DNA of 64,000 nt from Zygaena filipendulae (Eukaryota; Arthropoda; Insecta; Lepidoptera; Zygaenidae). The stretch is taken from contig CAJRBF020000005.1 of the NCBI GenBank assembly GCA_907165275.2, positions 496,001-560,000 of the forward strand, given 5' to 3'. Position numbers and translations under genes: made by a program. Positions 44,283 to 54,620 of the stretch are shown here, in pieces. Below the pieces are notes generated by a model. It searched no databases. It saw nothing but the letters and a program-made list of their open reading frames with translations, and was not told the DNA's origin. Each line of letters starts with the position of its first letter. Within the stretch, counting starts at the first letter, position 1.

Positions 44283-44787
44283 ACACCGGCAGAATTAGCG
44301 GAACATAAAAAGGCAGAGTATAGAAATAATTACGTATATATATTAAAACAAATAATAATTAGACTTGAAGTAATAAATTAATATACATTTTTTAACACTT
44401 TAAAAGTTTGTAATTAAATTATTAAATTTTATTTAAAATAATAATAAAAAAAACACTTTTTCTCTAATTTGTGGGCACACAAATAATGTTGCAAATTAAA
44501 GATTACTGTGATTTTAACACTAAATAAATGAACGATAAATAACGTGTGTTTCCCCTATGTCATTCAACTTTTATTTGCAACATTGTCTGTGTTCTCACAA
44601 ACTAGAGATTTTTTTTTTTAATTTTGATTACTTTTAATAAAATTTAACTAAAAACTTCTTAAAGTCGATGTTATAACATGCATATTAGTTTATTACTTCA
44701 TGCCTGATAATAATTTGTTTTAATATATGTATATACGTAATTATTTCTATACTCTGCCTTTTTATGTTCCGCTAATTCTGCCGGTGT
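44283..44787. mobile_element. Miniature inverted-repeat element nested in copy A
   Basis: ACACCGGCAGAATTAGCGGA at the left and TCCGCTAATTCTGCCGGTGT at the right are inverted. The arms stay similar for over 100 bp (AAAAAGGCAGAGTATAGAAA and its complement). It is AT-rich inside and noncoding. Confidence 0.88.
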
Positions 44788-45102
44788 ATATATATAAATC
44801 ACGTGTCACGCTGTTTGTCCGCGATGGACTCCCAAACTGCTGAACTAATTTTGATAAAATTTTGTAACCTTTTATAATATGGTCAAACTTAAAAGGTAGG
44901 ATAGTTTTTATCCCGGAATTCCCGCGGGAACTCCGGCACTAATGCGGGGAACAGTTAATCACTGTGAACTACTGTCACGGGTACAAAGAAGGACATAGAG
45001 TACCTACTATTTCCCGGAATTCCTGCGGGAACTCCGAAATTACGGCGGATGAAATCGCGGGGGACAGCTAGTATTATTATAAATAAGTACGACGCGACGA
45101 CG

Positions 45103-45285
45103 ATGGAGCAAAACTCTGAACGCGACATAACTGTGAAGTTATTAGAACTATATAAAGACTTTCCCTGTTTGTGGGATTTAACAAATAAAGATTACTTGAG
45201 AAATCAAGCTTATACAATTTTGTTTGAAAGTTTTAAGAGCAGGCGGCATGACGTCCGTACACTTCTTCAGTGCATAGGCAAATGA
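45103..45285 (+). CDS. Small MADF/Myb-SANT-like protein fragment (copy A)
   Basis: The ATG at 45103 starts MEQNSERDITVKLLELYK, followed by FPCLWDLTNKDYLRNQAYTI. The pattern of LI(x)LY...PCLWD...DY...R..A matches the first two helices of MADF domains, the DNA-binding part of Adf-1-like factors and of second proteins in Harbinger-type transposons. It ends after 60 residues at 45283-45285, so helix 3 is incomplete unless an exon follows: HDVRTLLQCIGK|stop precedes no obvious donor. It may be the DNA-binding half of a former two-protein transposon or a captured exon. Confidence 0.5.
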   Translation: MEQNSERDITVKLLELYKDFPCLWDLTNKDYLRNQAYTILFESFKSRRHDVRTLLQCIGK

Positions 45286-45390
45286 CGGTTGGATGCCCAA
45301 CCGTCGGTACGTCTGTAGCAATGTCGGAACGGTTGGCACCACGGCGGTAATTGGGTTGGATCCAACCAAGTTGGATCGTCTGTTACTAGT

Positions 45391-45612
45391 TTAAGACCGC
45401 AGAAGTCGAAGAGTGCGGCGGTACGGTGCGCCGGGCCAGGGGTCAGGGCCGGGGTCATTGACTTGTTATCAAACCGATTCAATTTATTGCTAGTGTTGTG
45501 CAGAGGCAAGTTAAAAAAGCAAAGTCGATAAAATTTTAACGTATTTTATTTCTTCGTATCAGCACTGCCATCATGGTTCAATCATTCTTTACCATTAACA
45601 TTACACGATCGT
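45391..45612. other. Spacer between copy A and the Ty3 RNase H relic
   Basis: It begins with a GC-rich patch (GCGCCGGGCCAGGGGTCAGG) and then becomes AT-rich. No gene was recognised. The minus strand may include the decayed end of the Ty3 RNase H. Confidence 0.4.
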
Positions 45613-45801
45613 TCATTTTGACCACACCTTTCGGTAACAGGCTGTATATTGTATCTCATAATTATAACTCGATAAAAATAAGGCGTAACGTTGTAGTCGG
45701 TTCGTCGATACTTCGGGCACACCCTTATGGGGGTGAAATATATACATTAGTGGTTTATGGTCCGTCCGAAGTATGAAAGGCGTGTCTAACCCGTATGTAT
45801 T
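45613..45801 (-). pseudogene. Ty3 RNase H, C-terminal piece
   Basis: TYGLDTPFILRTDHKPLMYI, followed by FHPHKGVPEVSTNRLQRYAL and FLSSYNYEIQY, is the RNase H TDHKPL region to near the domain end. It degenerates near 45650 before the usual ADxLSR motif. Its upstream half lies beyond copy B at 47233. Confidence 0.85.
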
Positions 45802-47232
45802 ACTAGTAACAGACGATCCAACTTGGTTGGATCCAACCGCCCGATCCCGACCAAATCGGAACGTGTATAGGGTAGTTGGTCCAACATTATTATTATTAAT
45901 ACCGGTTGGACGTGGTCGGCTCGCCGACGCACCCGACAGGCCAACCGTCCAACCAAATTGGTACGTGTGGAGGCAAACGATCCAACCGATGTGTCTCAGT
46001 CGCATTCGAAACGCCGCCGAGCGCTGACGAAAAGTAGGAAAAAAGTAAATGATAAGTACTACGTACAACTTACAACTACGTAATACTTTTATTATTTCGA
46101 TGTTAAAAACAAACTTAATATACACACCGGCAGAATTAGCGGAACATAAAAAGGCAGAGTATAGAAATAATTAGGTATATATATTAAAACAAATAATAAT
46201 TAGACTTGAAGTAATAAATTAATATACATCTTTTAACACTTTAAAAGTTTGTAATTAAATTATTAAATTTTATTTAAAATAATAATAAAAAAAAACACTT
46301 TTTCTCTAATTTGTGGGCACACAAATAATGTTGCAAATTAAAGATTACTGTGATTTTAACACTAAATAAATGAACGATAAATAACGTGTGTTTCCCCTAT
46401 GTCATTCAACTTTTATTTGCAACATTGTCTGTGTTCTCACAAACTAGAGATTTTTTTTTTTAATTTTGATTACTTTTAATAAAATTTAACTAAAAACTTC
46501 TTAAAGTCGATGTTATAACATGCATATTAGTTTATTACTTCATGCCTGATAATAATTTGTTTTAATATATGTATATACGTAATTATTTCTATACTCTGCC
46601 TTTTTATGTTCCGCTAATTCTGCCGGTGTATATATATAAATCACGTGTCACGCTGTTTGTCCGCGATGGACTCCCAAACTACTGAACTAATTTTGATAAA
46701 ATTTTGTAACCTTTTAAAATATGGTCAAACTTAAAAGGTAGGATAGTTTTTATCCCGGAATTCCCGCGGGAACTCCGGCACTAATGCGGGGAACAGTTAA
46801 TCACTGTGAACTACTGTCACGGGTACAAAGAAGGACATAGAGTACCTACTATTTCCCGGAATTCCTGCGGGAACTCCGAAATTACGGCGGATGAAATCGC
46901 GGGGGACAGCTAGTATTATTATAAATAAGTACGACGCGACGACGATGGAGCAAAACTCTGAACGCGACGTAACTGTGAAGTTATTAGAACTATATAAAGA
47001 CTTTCCCTGTTTGTGGGATTTAACAAATAAAGATTACTTGAGAAATCAAGCTTATACAATTTTGTTTGAAAGTTTTAAGAGCAGGCGGCATGACGTCCGT
47101 ACACTTCTTTAGTGCATAGGCAAATGACGGTTGGATGCCCAACCGTCGGTACGTCTGTAGCAATGTCGGAACGGTTGGCACGACGGCGGTAATTGGGTTG
47201 GATCCAACCAAGTTGGAACGTCTGTTACTAGT
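45802..47232 (+). mobile_element. Composite TIR element, copy B
   Basis: It has the same ACTAGT...ACTAGT ends and the same inner repeats as copy A (nested inverted-repeat element at 46124-46629), with few substitutions. The flanks differ from those of copy A right up to the ends, so copy B arose by transposition of the whole composite rather than by segmental duplication. TATGTATT precedes it (45794-45801) and recurs one base after it (47234-47241), a likely 8-bp target duplication. It splits a Ty3 RNase H gene. Confidence 0.88.
46945..47112 (+). pseudogene. MADF-like fragment (copy B), prematurely stopped
   Basis: It is the same as the copy A frame apart from one I-to-V change and a CAG-to-TAG nonsense change near its end (47110-47112), removing the last four residues. 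Confidence 0.6.
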
Positions 47233-47408
47233 TTATGTATTGATGGTAACGTCTAATGCCAAATATTATAGCTGTTGCCTCCTTTTCGATTTGGCTGTAA
47301 TTATGTTCGGCGTTACTGAGCGCGCGCGACGCATACGCAATGGGTCGCTCCGCGCCATTTTCTAGTTGCGCCGCCAATATTGCACCGAGGCCTGCCGGAG
47401 AAGCATCT
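47233..47408 (-). pseudogene. Ty3 RNase H, N-terminal piece
   Basis: The minus strand encodes DASPAGLGAILAAQLENGAE, then RPIAYASRALSNAEHNYSQI and EKEATAIIFGIRRYHQY, a clear Ty3-type RNase H start. It is too broken up to appear as a long frame. It joins 52621 on its N-terminal side and 45801 on its C-terminal side. Confidence 0.88.
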
Positions 47409-47459
47409 AGAATAGAATAGAATACACTTTATTGTACACCAAAATAATGTTACAGTGTG

Positions 47460-47569
47460 TGTAGTGGGTAATTGTAAATAATCGAATATAATTTGATACC
47501 TACATGTATTAATGTAATAAATCAGTTGTTCCAAAGATGCCTTTAAGTTCGGACCCCTATACCACTACA
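47460..47569 (+). repeat. 5' LTR of Mag-like element (110 bp)
   Basis: It matches 52430-52539 and begins TG and ends CA. This is a very short LTR even for Ty3-type elements. Confidence 0.92.
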
Positions 47570-47586
47570 TGGTGTCAGGTGTGGCA
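47570..47586 (+). promoter_or_regulatory. tRNA primer-binding site of Mag-like element
   Basis: TGGTGTCAGGTGTGGCA starts directly after the LTR CA end. The tRNA is not assigned. Confidence 0.75.
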
Positions 47587-47657
47587 AGAATCGCGCGATT
47601 AGTTACGTAATTAGTGGTGAAATAGCAAAATAAGTGCGACTAGTGTTTTTATTTAAA

Positions 47658-48815
47658 ATGCCGGACCCGCAGAAGTGCGATGTTGGCATTTACGCGGCGA
47701 TTCAACAGCCGGCGTCGCTACAACGGGAGGGCAATATGGCTACCAATTGGCGAGAATGGAAGATGGCGTTCGATTACTATCTAACCGCGTCTGGAAAGGA
47801 TTCGGCGAACAGTGTCGAAAAATGTGCATTATTTATGCACGTCATCGGAAAATTTGGCAGAGAATTACTTGAAGAGCTAGATTTAACAGAAGAAGAAAAG
47901 TTTAACTATGGATTATTATGCAAAAAATTTACGGAATATTGTGATCCAATAAAAAATATTAATTACGAGAGACATGTGTTTTTTGAAACGTACCAACAGG
48001 AAGAATCATTCGATAAGTTTTTGGGTGTGCTAAAATTAAAAAGTAAAAGCTGTGAATTTGGATCATTAAAAAATAGCCTGGTTTTAACGCAAATTATACG
48101 TGGTTTGAAAGAAGTTCGGATGCGTGAAAAATTGTTAGCCCGGACAACGTTAACGCTAGAAGAGGCCATACAGTGGTGCCGCGCGTGTGAGAAAGCAGGA
48201 CAACAGGCTGCAGTATGTACCGCTAATCAATCGACTGCGATTAGTGTCGAACAGCTACGAGGTAACGAGGCACGGCGTGCGCGTGGGCACTGGACGGCGC
48301 GGCGCGCTGTCGCCGCCGGCTCGGGGAGCGACCGTTCTGGCGCGGGCGGGAGCGTGCCGTACGAGCGCGCGGCTGCGAGCGGCGTGCGGCCGCTGCGCGC
48401 CGACGGCCGACGGTTTACACCAGCGCGCGGTTATAGTGAACGAATGTGCGGTAAATGTGCCTATGCGCACGGGGCGAGTGAAAGGTGCGTGGCGTATTCA
48501 GCGAGATGCTATCGTTGCGATAAAATAGGACACTTTGCGAAGTGTTGCCGGGTAAAATTTGCGGAAGAAGTAATGAGCGCCGAAACGAAAAATGGTAACA
48601 GTGACTCGGATTCGGACCAAGAAAATGCTGAGGTACTTATGTATAATATTTCTATAGATTCATCAGATAATTCAAAAGATTCTTGGTGTGAAAAAGTTTA
48701 TGTAAATGGTATACTGATTAATTTCAAATTAGATAGTGGCGCCGATGCGTCTGTTATGTCCTTATACAGTTATAAAAAAAGCAGGATTTTCGGAAAAATC
48801 ATTGAAACCTTGTAA
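47658..48815 (+). pseudogene. Mag-like Gag with zinc knuckles and protease start
   Basis: The ATG at 47658 (AAAATGC) begins MPDPQKCDVG; the frame's earlier ATG at 47634 is less likely. The capsid region includes NWREWKMAFDYYLTASG and FNYGLLCKKFTEYCDP. A GC-rich Arg/Ala/Gly linker (about 48240-48420) precedes two zinc knuckles, CGKCAYAHGASERC and CYRCDKIGHFAKCC. The protease site KLDSGADASVM lies at about 48727-48760. Just after it, in a 7-A run near 48774, the frame shifts and ends at 48815, while pol continues in the +1 frame. Because the protease is split, this looks like an indel rather than programmed frameshifting. Confidence 0.85.
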
Positions 48816-49638
48816 TACCATTTTAAGAGAAATAAGCAAAAAACAATTGCCGGTAATAGGTTATTTTGATGCAATTTTACAAATCAGAGATAGGATAACA
48901 TCTAAAAAAATTTATGTGTTAAATGTAAAATGTAGTAATTTGTTAGGATTGCAAGCTTGTATCAATTTAAAACTTCTTTACAGAGATGTTAATGTATTGT
49001 CAATCTGCAATATCAATGTTGATAATTCTATTTTTTCAGGCATAGGATGTTTACCAAACGAGTGTGACATACAGATCGACAAGTCCGTACCGCCGGTTGT
49101 AAATTCAACGCGGAAAATTCCCCATAAATTACGATCTCGAGTAAAAACAGAACTGGATAATATGGTCAACATGAACATTATTCAAAAAGAGGACGGCCCT
49201 ACGGACTGGGTTTCTAACATTGTAGTTGTGGAAAAACCAGACAAGAGTCTGCGAATATGTTTAGATCCGAAAAACTTGAATCGAGCAGTTAAGCGCAGCC
49301 ATTTTCAGCTTCCAACTTTGGACGAAATTGCTAGTAATCTTTCAGGCGCCAAATATTTTTCAAAATGCGACGCAAATAAAGGCTTTTGGATGGTTAAGTT
49401 AAATGAAAGGAGTTCAAAGCTATGTACCTTTTCTACGCCGTTTGGAAGATATAGATTTTTAAGGTTGCCTTTCGGAATAAATTGTGCTCCTGAAATTTTT
49501 CATAATGAAATGTATAAAATATTTAAAATGGAGGGGGTAGAAATATATATTGATGATTTACTCATTTATGCGAAAACAAGGGACCAACACGATGAAATAT
49601 TAAGAGAAGTTTATAAAGAGCCAAAGAAAATGGTGTGA
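48775..49638 (+). pseudogene. Mag-like Pol: protease rest and RT fingers/palm
   Basis: It continues the protease and then RT, with IIQKEDGPTDWVSNIVVVEK, ICLDPKNLNRAVKRSHFQLP, RLPFGINCAPEIFHNEMYKI and the catalytic YIDDLLIYAK (about 49546-49575). The frame ends at the TGA at 49636-49638 shortly after YKEPKKM, where a 1-nt lesion separates it from the next frame. Confidence 0.88.
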
Positions 49639-50969
49639 AATTTAATAAAAATAAATGTGTGTTTGGTACCAATGAAATAACATTTTTGGGACATACATTT
49701 AATTCGCATGGGATGAAACCAAATGAAAGTCGAATTAAAGCTGTTGTTAACATACCCAGGCCGACCGATAAGAAAGAGTTGGAGAGATTCTTGGGGGTCA
49801 CTAATTATTTATCACGTTTTATTCCTCACTATTCGGATATATCTGCGCCGCTCCGTGACTTGCTTTCGAAAAATATTCAATTTGAATGGTCACATACACA
49901 TGAAAAAGTATTTCAAGATCTAAAATCGATAATCAGCAATGCTCCAGTGTTGGCATATTATTCGCCGCGACACCCGGTGACCGTTTCGGTGGACGCGAGC
50001 TCGCGCGGGCTGGGCGCCTGCCTGCTGCAGAACGGGAGGCCCGTCGCATACGCGGCGCGCACGCTGACGCCCACGGAGACGCGCTGGGCTCAGATTGAAA
50101 AAGAGCTCCTTGCTGTGGTATTTGGGTGTACTAGATTCCATCAATACGTGTATGGTCATGATGTCATTACGGTTGAGAGTGATCACAAACCGCTAGAAGC
50201 GATCTTCAAGAAACAATTGAACGAGACTCCAGCCCGGCTACAGCGTATGTTGCTCAAGCTACAACATTATAATATTCGATTGCAGTATAAACCAGGCAAG
50301 CTGATGTTCATTGCGGACACGCTATCGCGGGCTGCAGTGGAACCGGGTCAGGACAGTGATATGAGCAAGGATGTATTAGTTCATGTGAACACGTTGTATG
50401 AGAATGTTGAGGCAACGTCGACTATGTTAACAAAAATTAAAGAAGAAACGAAAATTGATGTCGTGATGGCAGCCTTAATAGAATATTATAAGAAGGGGTG
50501 GCCAAATAACAAACGAGAAGTGAGAAATTTAGTAAAATCGTATTGGTGTGTTCGAAACGAGTTACATGAAGTTAATGGAATTTTATTTAGAAACAATCGT
50601 GTGGTAATACCTGTAACGATACGCAAGGAAATGCTTAAGCGCATCCATGAAGGACACATGGGAATAGAAAAATGTCAACGGCGAGCTCGAGAGGTGATGT
50701 GGTGGCCGGGCATGTCCACGGACATCGAGAACGTAGTGACGAGCTGTGAGATCTGCCAGCGGCACCGCGCCGCCAACTGTCGCGAGCCGCTAGCGCCGCA
50801 CCCCGTGCCCGAGCTGCCGTGGCAGGTACTGGCAGGTGATATATTTGAGTTTAGAGGCAAGCAGCACTTGCTCGTAGTGGACTACTACTCCAAATTTGTT
50901 GAAATAGCTCCACTAAGCAGTTTACAAAGCAGTATTGTTATCTCAGCGTTAAAGGTCGTTAAAGGTTAG
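49635..50969 (+). pseudogene. Mag-like Pol: RT thumb, RNase H, integrase N-terminal half
   Basis: The RT end has KCVFGTNEITFLGHTFNSHG. RNase H has SVDASSRGLGACLLQNG and ESDHKPLEAIFKK, ending FIADTLSRA. The integrase zinc domain has IHEGHMGIEKCQRRAREVMW with CEICQRHR, and the first catalytic Asp is in VLAGDIFEFRGKQHLLVVDY. The frame stops at 50967-50969 just after a 10-bp tandem duplication (CGTTAAAGGT at 50947-50956 and 50957-50966) that throws it out of phase. Confidence 0.9.
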
Positions 50970-51813
50970 CCGTTTTGGAATACCGAAAAAAATTGTCACC
51001 GATAACGGAACACAGTTCACATCAGAAGAGTTTAAACAGTTCAGTAAGTCGTGGGAGTTTGCTCATGAGACGAGTTCACCGCATTACCCGCGTTCTAACG
51101 GGCTGGCCGAGCGCAACGTGAGGACCGTGAAGAGTCTGCTGCTGAAAGCACACGAGAGCGGAGAGGATTGGCAGCTAGCGCTTCTGAATTTCAGAAATAC
51201 GCCTCTCACTGGTGAACAATATTCACCAGCACAATTACTGATGAGTCGACGCCTCAATACAAGACTTCCTGCTAATGATGTCAGCTTGCAGGGTAGAACA
51301 GTAAATAAAAAAATATTTAAACAGGAACGCTATGAAAGAATAAAAAATTATAAGAAAAATTACGATAGGGGAACTCGAAATTTAACTAATTTAGAACCTT
51401 ATGATCCTGTAAGAATGAGAGATTACAATAGTAGAACATGGGTACGGGCGAAAGTGGTGAATAGAGCACGCGGAGACAGATCGTATTGGGTTGAAACTGA
51501 AAATGGCGGCGTGTACCGAAGAAACAGGCAACACCTTATCGATGCTAGAAATCCAGTTAGTAATGATAGAAATGTCATTACTCCACCGGCATTGGACTGG
51601 GACGACCCCTTCATGTTCCCGGAGGCGGACGTTGTGGGTTCGATTCCGCGCGGTGACGAACCTCGGCAGCCGCAGTCCGGGGGCGAGGGAGAATCTTCGC
51701 GTAAAGTACCGAGAGTGACCCGCTACGGACGGGTGGTGCACACACCGCAGCGGTACGGCTACTGTCGGTCGATGTCACGGTCGTTAGGTGCCCGAAATGA
51801 GTCTAATATATAA
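50970..51813 (+). pseudogene. Mag-like integrase C-terminal half
   Basis: In the frame of 51118, FGIPKKIVTDNGTQFTSEEF (second Asp) and SPHYPRSNGLAERNVRTVKS (catalytic Glu) complete the integrase core. YSPAQLLMSRRLNTRLP and a GPY/F-less C-terminus (WVRAKVVNRARGDRSYWVET) follow. The stop is at 51811-51813. Confidence 0.9.
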
Positions 51814-52429
51814 TTTTATTGTTAATTGCAATTTGGTAATAATTTATTGTAATGGTAATATATATTTTAGTGATTTAATGGTAATATATAATTTTATTGT
51901 TAATTGCAATTTGCAAATTGGTACCTATTATTTCATTTTTTGAATTGTTTGTCTGTACTTATTCAAATTTCTATAATATATAATAATAAATAATAGGTAA
52001 TATATATAATAATAAATGAATGCTAACCTCTCATCCTAATGCATGTGTTAGGAGAGAGAGAATTATAATTTATATTTCATAGTATGATACATATAATAGT
52101 AACTTGGTAATTAAACAAGTCATAGCTTGTAGGGTGTATGTGGAATTATATATAGAGTTAACTGAACTAGTAATTAAAAATAAATATTATATAAATATAT
52201 ACATAACATAAGATATGAAATATTATGGAATAAATAAATGTAATAATATTAATAATTGAATGTATACATTAATAAATTAAATACAAAATATCTATATGAT
52301 ATCAGTACACAACATATAATTATAGCAATTCATTTATAGATAATATATTATTCAAAACCTTATTGTATATTTTGCGTTAATTGAATTATCTTCATATCGT
52401 TTAATTATAATCATTAAGAAGGAGGGAGA
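51814..52429 (+). other. 3' untranslated region of Mag-like element
   Basis: About 615 bp of AT-rich sequence with local repeats (TAATATATAATTTTATTGTT near 51807 and 51880). It ends in the polypurine tract AAGAAGGAGGGAGA (52416-52429) before the LTR. No frame. Confidence 0.75.
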
Positions 52430-52539
52430 TGTAGTGGGTAATTGTAAATAATCGAATATAATTTGATACCTACATGTATTAATGTAATAAATCAGTTGTT
52501 CCAAAGATGCCTTTAAGTTCGGACCCCTATACCACTACA
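52430..52539 (+). repeat. 3' LTR of Mag-like element (110 bp)
   Basis: It matches 47460-47569. Target duplication GTGTG follows. Confidence 0.92.
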
Positions 52540-52620
52540 GTGTGTTAACAAAAACTTATAACTAAAGGCATACAAAAGGCGGTCTTATCGCTTTACTAGC
52601 GATCTCTTCCAGACAACCTT

Positions 52621-54310
52621 AGCATCTACTGTTAGAACGAGTTTTAACGAGGGGTTAAAATGTGCTAATATTTTATCAGATGCTAATTCCTGTTTAATTT
52701 TTGTGAAGGCTTCCCCTTGCGCCCCGGTCCATACCCATTTAGCATTTTTTTTAACAATTCGTAAAGGCTTAAAATGGCTGATGCGTTCGGCACAAACATT
52801 CGGTGGTAGTTGACAGACCCCAAAAATGATTTTAGCTCGTGTTGATTTTTGAGTGGCGCTGCGTTCAGCATTGCCTTAACCTTATCCCGTGATTTATGTA
52901 TGCCGTATTTGTCTATAAAAAACCCTAAGTAGGTGACAGAATCCTGAAATAAATGACATTTATCTTTATTAAGTACCAACCCAGCGCTCTGCAGCCGCCT
53001 GAAAACTTGTTCTAGCCTGTCGATATGTTGCTGTTTATTTCCTGTCACCAGGAAATCGTCTAACAGACACAACACCCCTTCGATGCCTTGTAATAATTGT
53101 TACATTATTTTTTGAAATTTAGCTGGTGCGTTTGCTAATCCAAAGACTAATCTTGTGAATTTAAACATACCTTTATGGGTATTTATCGTTGTTAGTATTT
53201 GTGAGTCTTCATGTAGACACACCTGTAAATAAGCTTTACTCAAATCTAGCTGTGAGAATTTTTCAGAGTTGTGTAATTTTGAAAACAGTTCCTCTGTTCT
53301 CGGTAAAGGGTATTTTTCTATTTTCAAAATTTTATTCAATGTTACTGAAAAATCTGCGCATAAGCGAATTTCACCGTTATGTTTTAATATGGGAACTATT
53401 GGGCTAGCAAATTCAGACCGGTCTACGAGCCTATCTAGTTCATTCTCTATTTTATTTCTTAGTGCAAACGGAACTGTTCGTGGTTTAAAAAAAATCGGCT
53501 GACTGTTTTCTTTAAGGAATAATTTAACTTTGAATTTTTGTGAACATCCTAATCGTTCTGAGAACAGCGCTGGGTATTTATTTACATAATAATCGAGCGT
53601 CGGCTCCGCTACACATTGATTTACCTTAGTCAATTGCAGGTTAAATAATGATAAAAAATTTCTACCTAAAAGAGCGGGGCCGTTACCTCTAACTACGTTA
53701 ATATTAATATCTTTAATTTCATTTTCATATTTAACAGGCACTCGCATTACCCCGACTAAGGGTAATATGTCGCCTGTGTACGATTTTAATATTAACATTG
53801 GTGTCCTCAACTCGAAATCTTTAAATTTTTGTTTATACATCTCGAAAGGGATTGCTGTCGCGAAGGAGCCACTATCTACTTCCACTATCTGACCGTTAAC
53901 TTCGACGCATAATCTCATGGCGCCGCCGTTAACACAGCGTATATTACAAATGTATATTTGCTTACCTTCATCCTCGTTACTTCCGTCATCGGACAAATGT
54001 AACACCTTTTTTTGAGCATTGCTATTCCTACACCTACTTCCTAAATGCCCTTTTTCACCACACTTCCTACATTTATAACCCTTGAACCTACACTGCACCG
54101 TTTTGTGGTTATAGTAACCGCACACGTCACATCTCTCACGACCCGCAGCGGGCGCTGACTGGGCGACTTTGTGCACTTCTCCTGTCACGGGCGTCGTCGG
54201 CGCGAGTTCGCCCGGTCGCGCCGATTGTTGAGCTGCTTGCTTCGCGCTGTGTAGGGTCACCGCTATCTCGACAGCTCTGTTCAACGAGAGGTCACTTGCA
54301 TTCTCTAAAA
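52621..54310 (-). pseudogene. Ty3 Gag end, protease and RT, with nonsense codon and frameshift
   Basis: From the right, the frame includes NRAVEIAVTLHSAKQAAQQ, then two zinc knuckles, CDVCGYYNHKTVQC and CRKCGEKGHLGSRC. The protease has VEVDSGSFATAIPF and LLGRNFL. RT has EFASPIVPILKHNGEIRLC, FSQLDLSKAYLQV and FKFTRLVFGLANAPAKFQKI. An in-frame TAA (53100-53098) interrupts it just before LCLLDDFLVTGN (catalytic LLDD), which stays in the same frame. A second break is in an A-run near 52747, after which KWVWTGAQGEAFTKI continues in another frame to VLTVDA at the AGCATCT junction. Upstream of 54310 the Gag is missing. It resembles Mag or K02A2.6-like elements but is distinct from the 47460-52539 copy. 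Confidence 0.88.
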
Positions 54311-54620
54311 AGTGTGAATAGTGATTTAGGTATTCTGTACTAATATATTAAAATTGATTAATATTATTATGATTCTTATGCTATGTATTGTGATTCTTAA
54401 TTTAAATAATTATACCAATGTTTATTAAAGTGATTTAAATTGCATTTCCATGGCCAATTCATATTTAATAACTGGCAACATTGTGAATTCATAGACTGTA
54501 GAGTAAATAAAATGTTATTTGAGATAGCGGGAAAAACGCGCAGGAGAACATGTTTATATATTAATGGCAGCAACAAAGGATCGAGTCAGTGGTGCTGGTG
54601 ATTTCGTAGACGGAAGACAT
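54311..54620. other. No gene recognised
   Basis: AT-rich DNA between the truncated Ty3 Gag and the solo LTR. Nothing is supported here beyond the target duplication ACAT at its right end. Confidence 0.4.

Larger units (their letters stand above)
43963..45390 (+). mobile_element. Composite TIR element encoding a MADF-like protein, copy A
   Basis: The ends ACTAGTAACAGACGATCCAA and TTGGATCGTCTGTTACTAGT are inverted, and complementarity runs about 37 bp (through GGTTGGATCCAACC). Many CCAACC/GGTTGG subterminal repeats lie within 200 bp of each end, as transposase sites often do. The interior carries a 505-bp inverted-repeat element (44283-44787), a CCGCGG-tail retroposon segment (about 44790-45075) and a small MADF-like frame. 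It is nearly identical to copy B. No clear target duplication is seen at this copy. Confidence 0.85.
47460..52539 (+). mobile_element. Mag-like Ty3 LTR retrotransposon, 5.08 kb, 110-bp LTRs
   Basis: Apparently identical 110-bp LTRs (TGTAGTGGGTAATTG...CCACTACA) lie at 47460-47569 and 52430-52539, with 5-bp target duplication GTGTG at 47455-47459 and 52540-52544. The primer site follows the 5' LTR and a polypurine tract precedes the 3' LTR. The coding region has three frame breaks, near 48770, 49615 and 50957, so this copy is defective unless some are sequencing errors in homopolymers. Confidence 0.93.
47409..52620 (-). mobile_element. Short retroposon (LINE/SINE 3' end) split by the Mag-like element
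   Basis: The outer parts are 47409-47459 and 52540-52620, flanked by the 7-bp duplication AGCATCT. On the minus strand it starts AAGGTTGTCTGGAAGAGATC, contains GCGATAAGACCGCC, and ends GGTGTACAATAAAGTGTATT followed by a (CTATT)n-type tail. I recognise this as a very common lepidopteran retroposon 3' end. Without the 5.08-kb insert it is only about 125 bp. Confidence 0.8.
45613..54310 (-). mobile_element. Decayed Ty3-type retrotransposon, in three pieces
   Basis: The pieces are 52621-54310 (gag zinc knuckles, protease, RT), 47233-47408 (RNase H start) and 45613-45801 (RNase H end), all minus strand and in order. They are separated by a retroposon with target duplication AGCATCT (47402-47408 and 52621-52627) and by composite element copy B. 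Across the AGCATCT break the frame reads on without a shift. Neither LTR was found, and both ends are truncated or unrecognisable. Confidence 0.85.

Noticed and set aside
48737..48780. Programmed gag-pol frameshift at the 7-A run in the Mag-like element
   Set aside because: The shift falls inside the protease after its active site and needs a +1 move; a 1-bp indel in the homopolymer is simpler.
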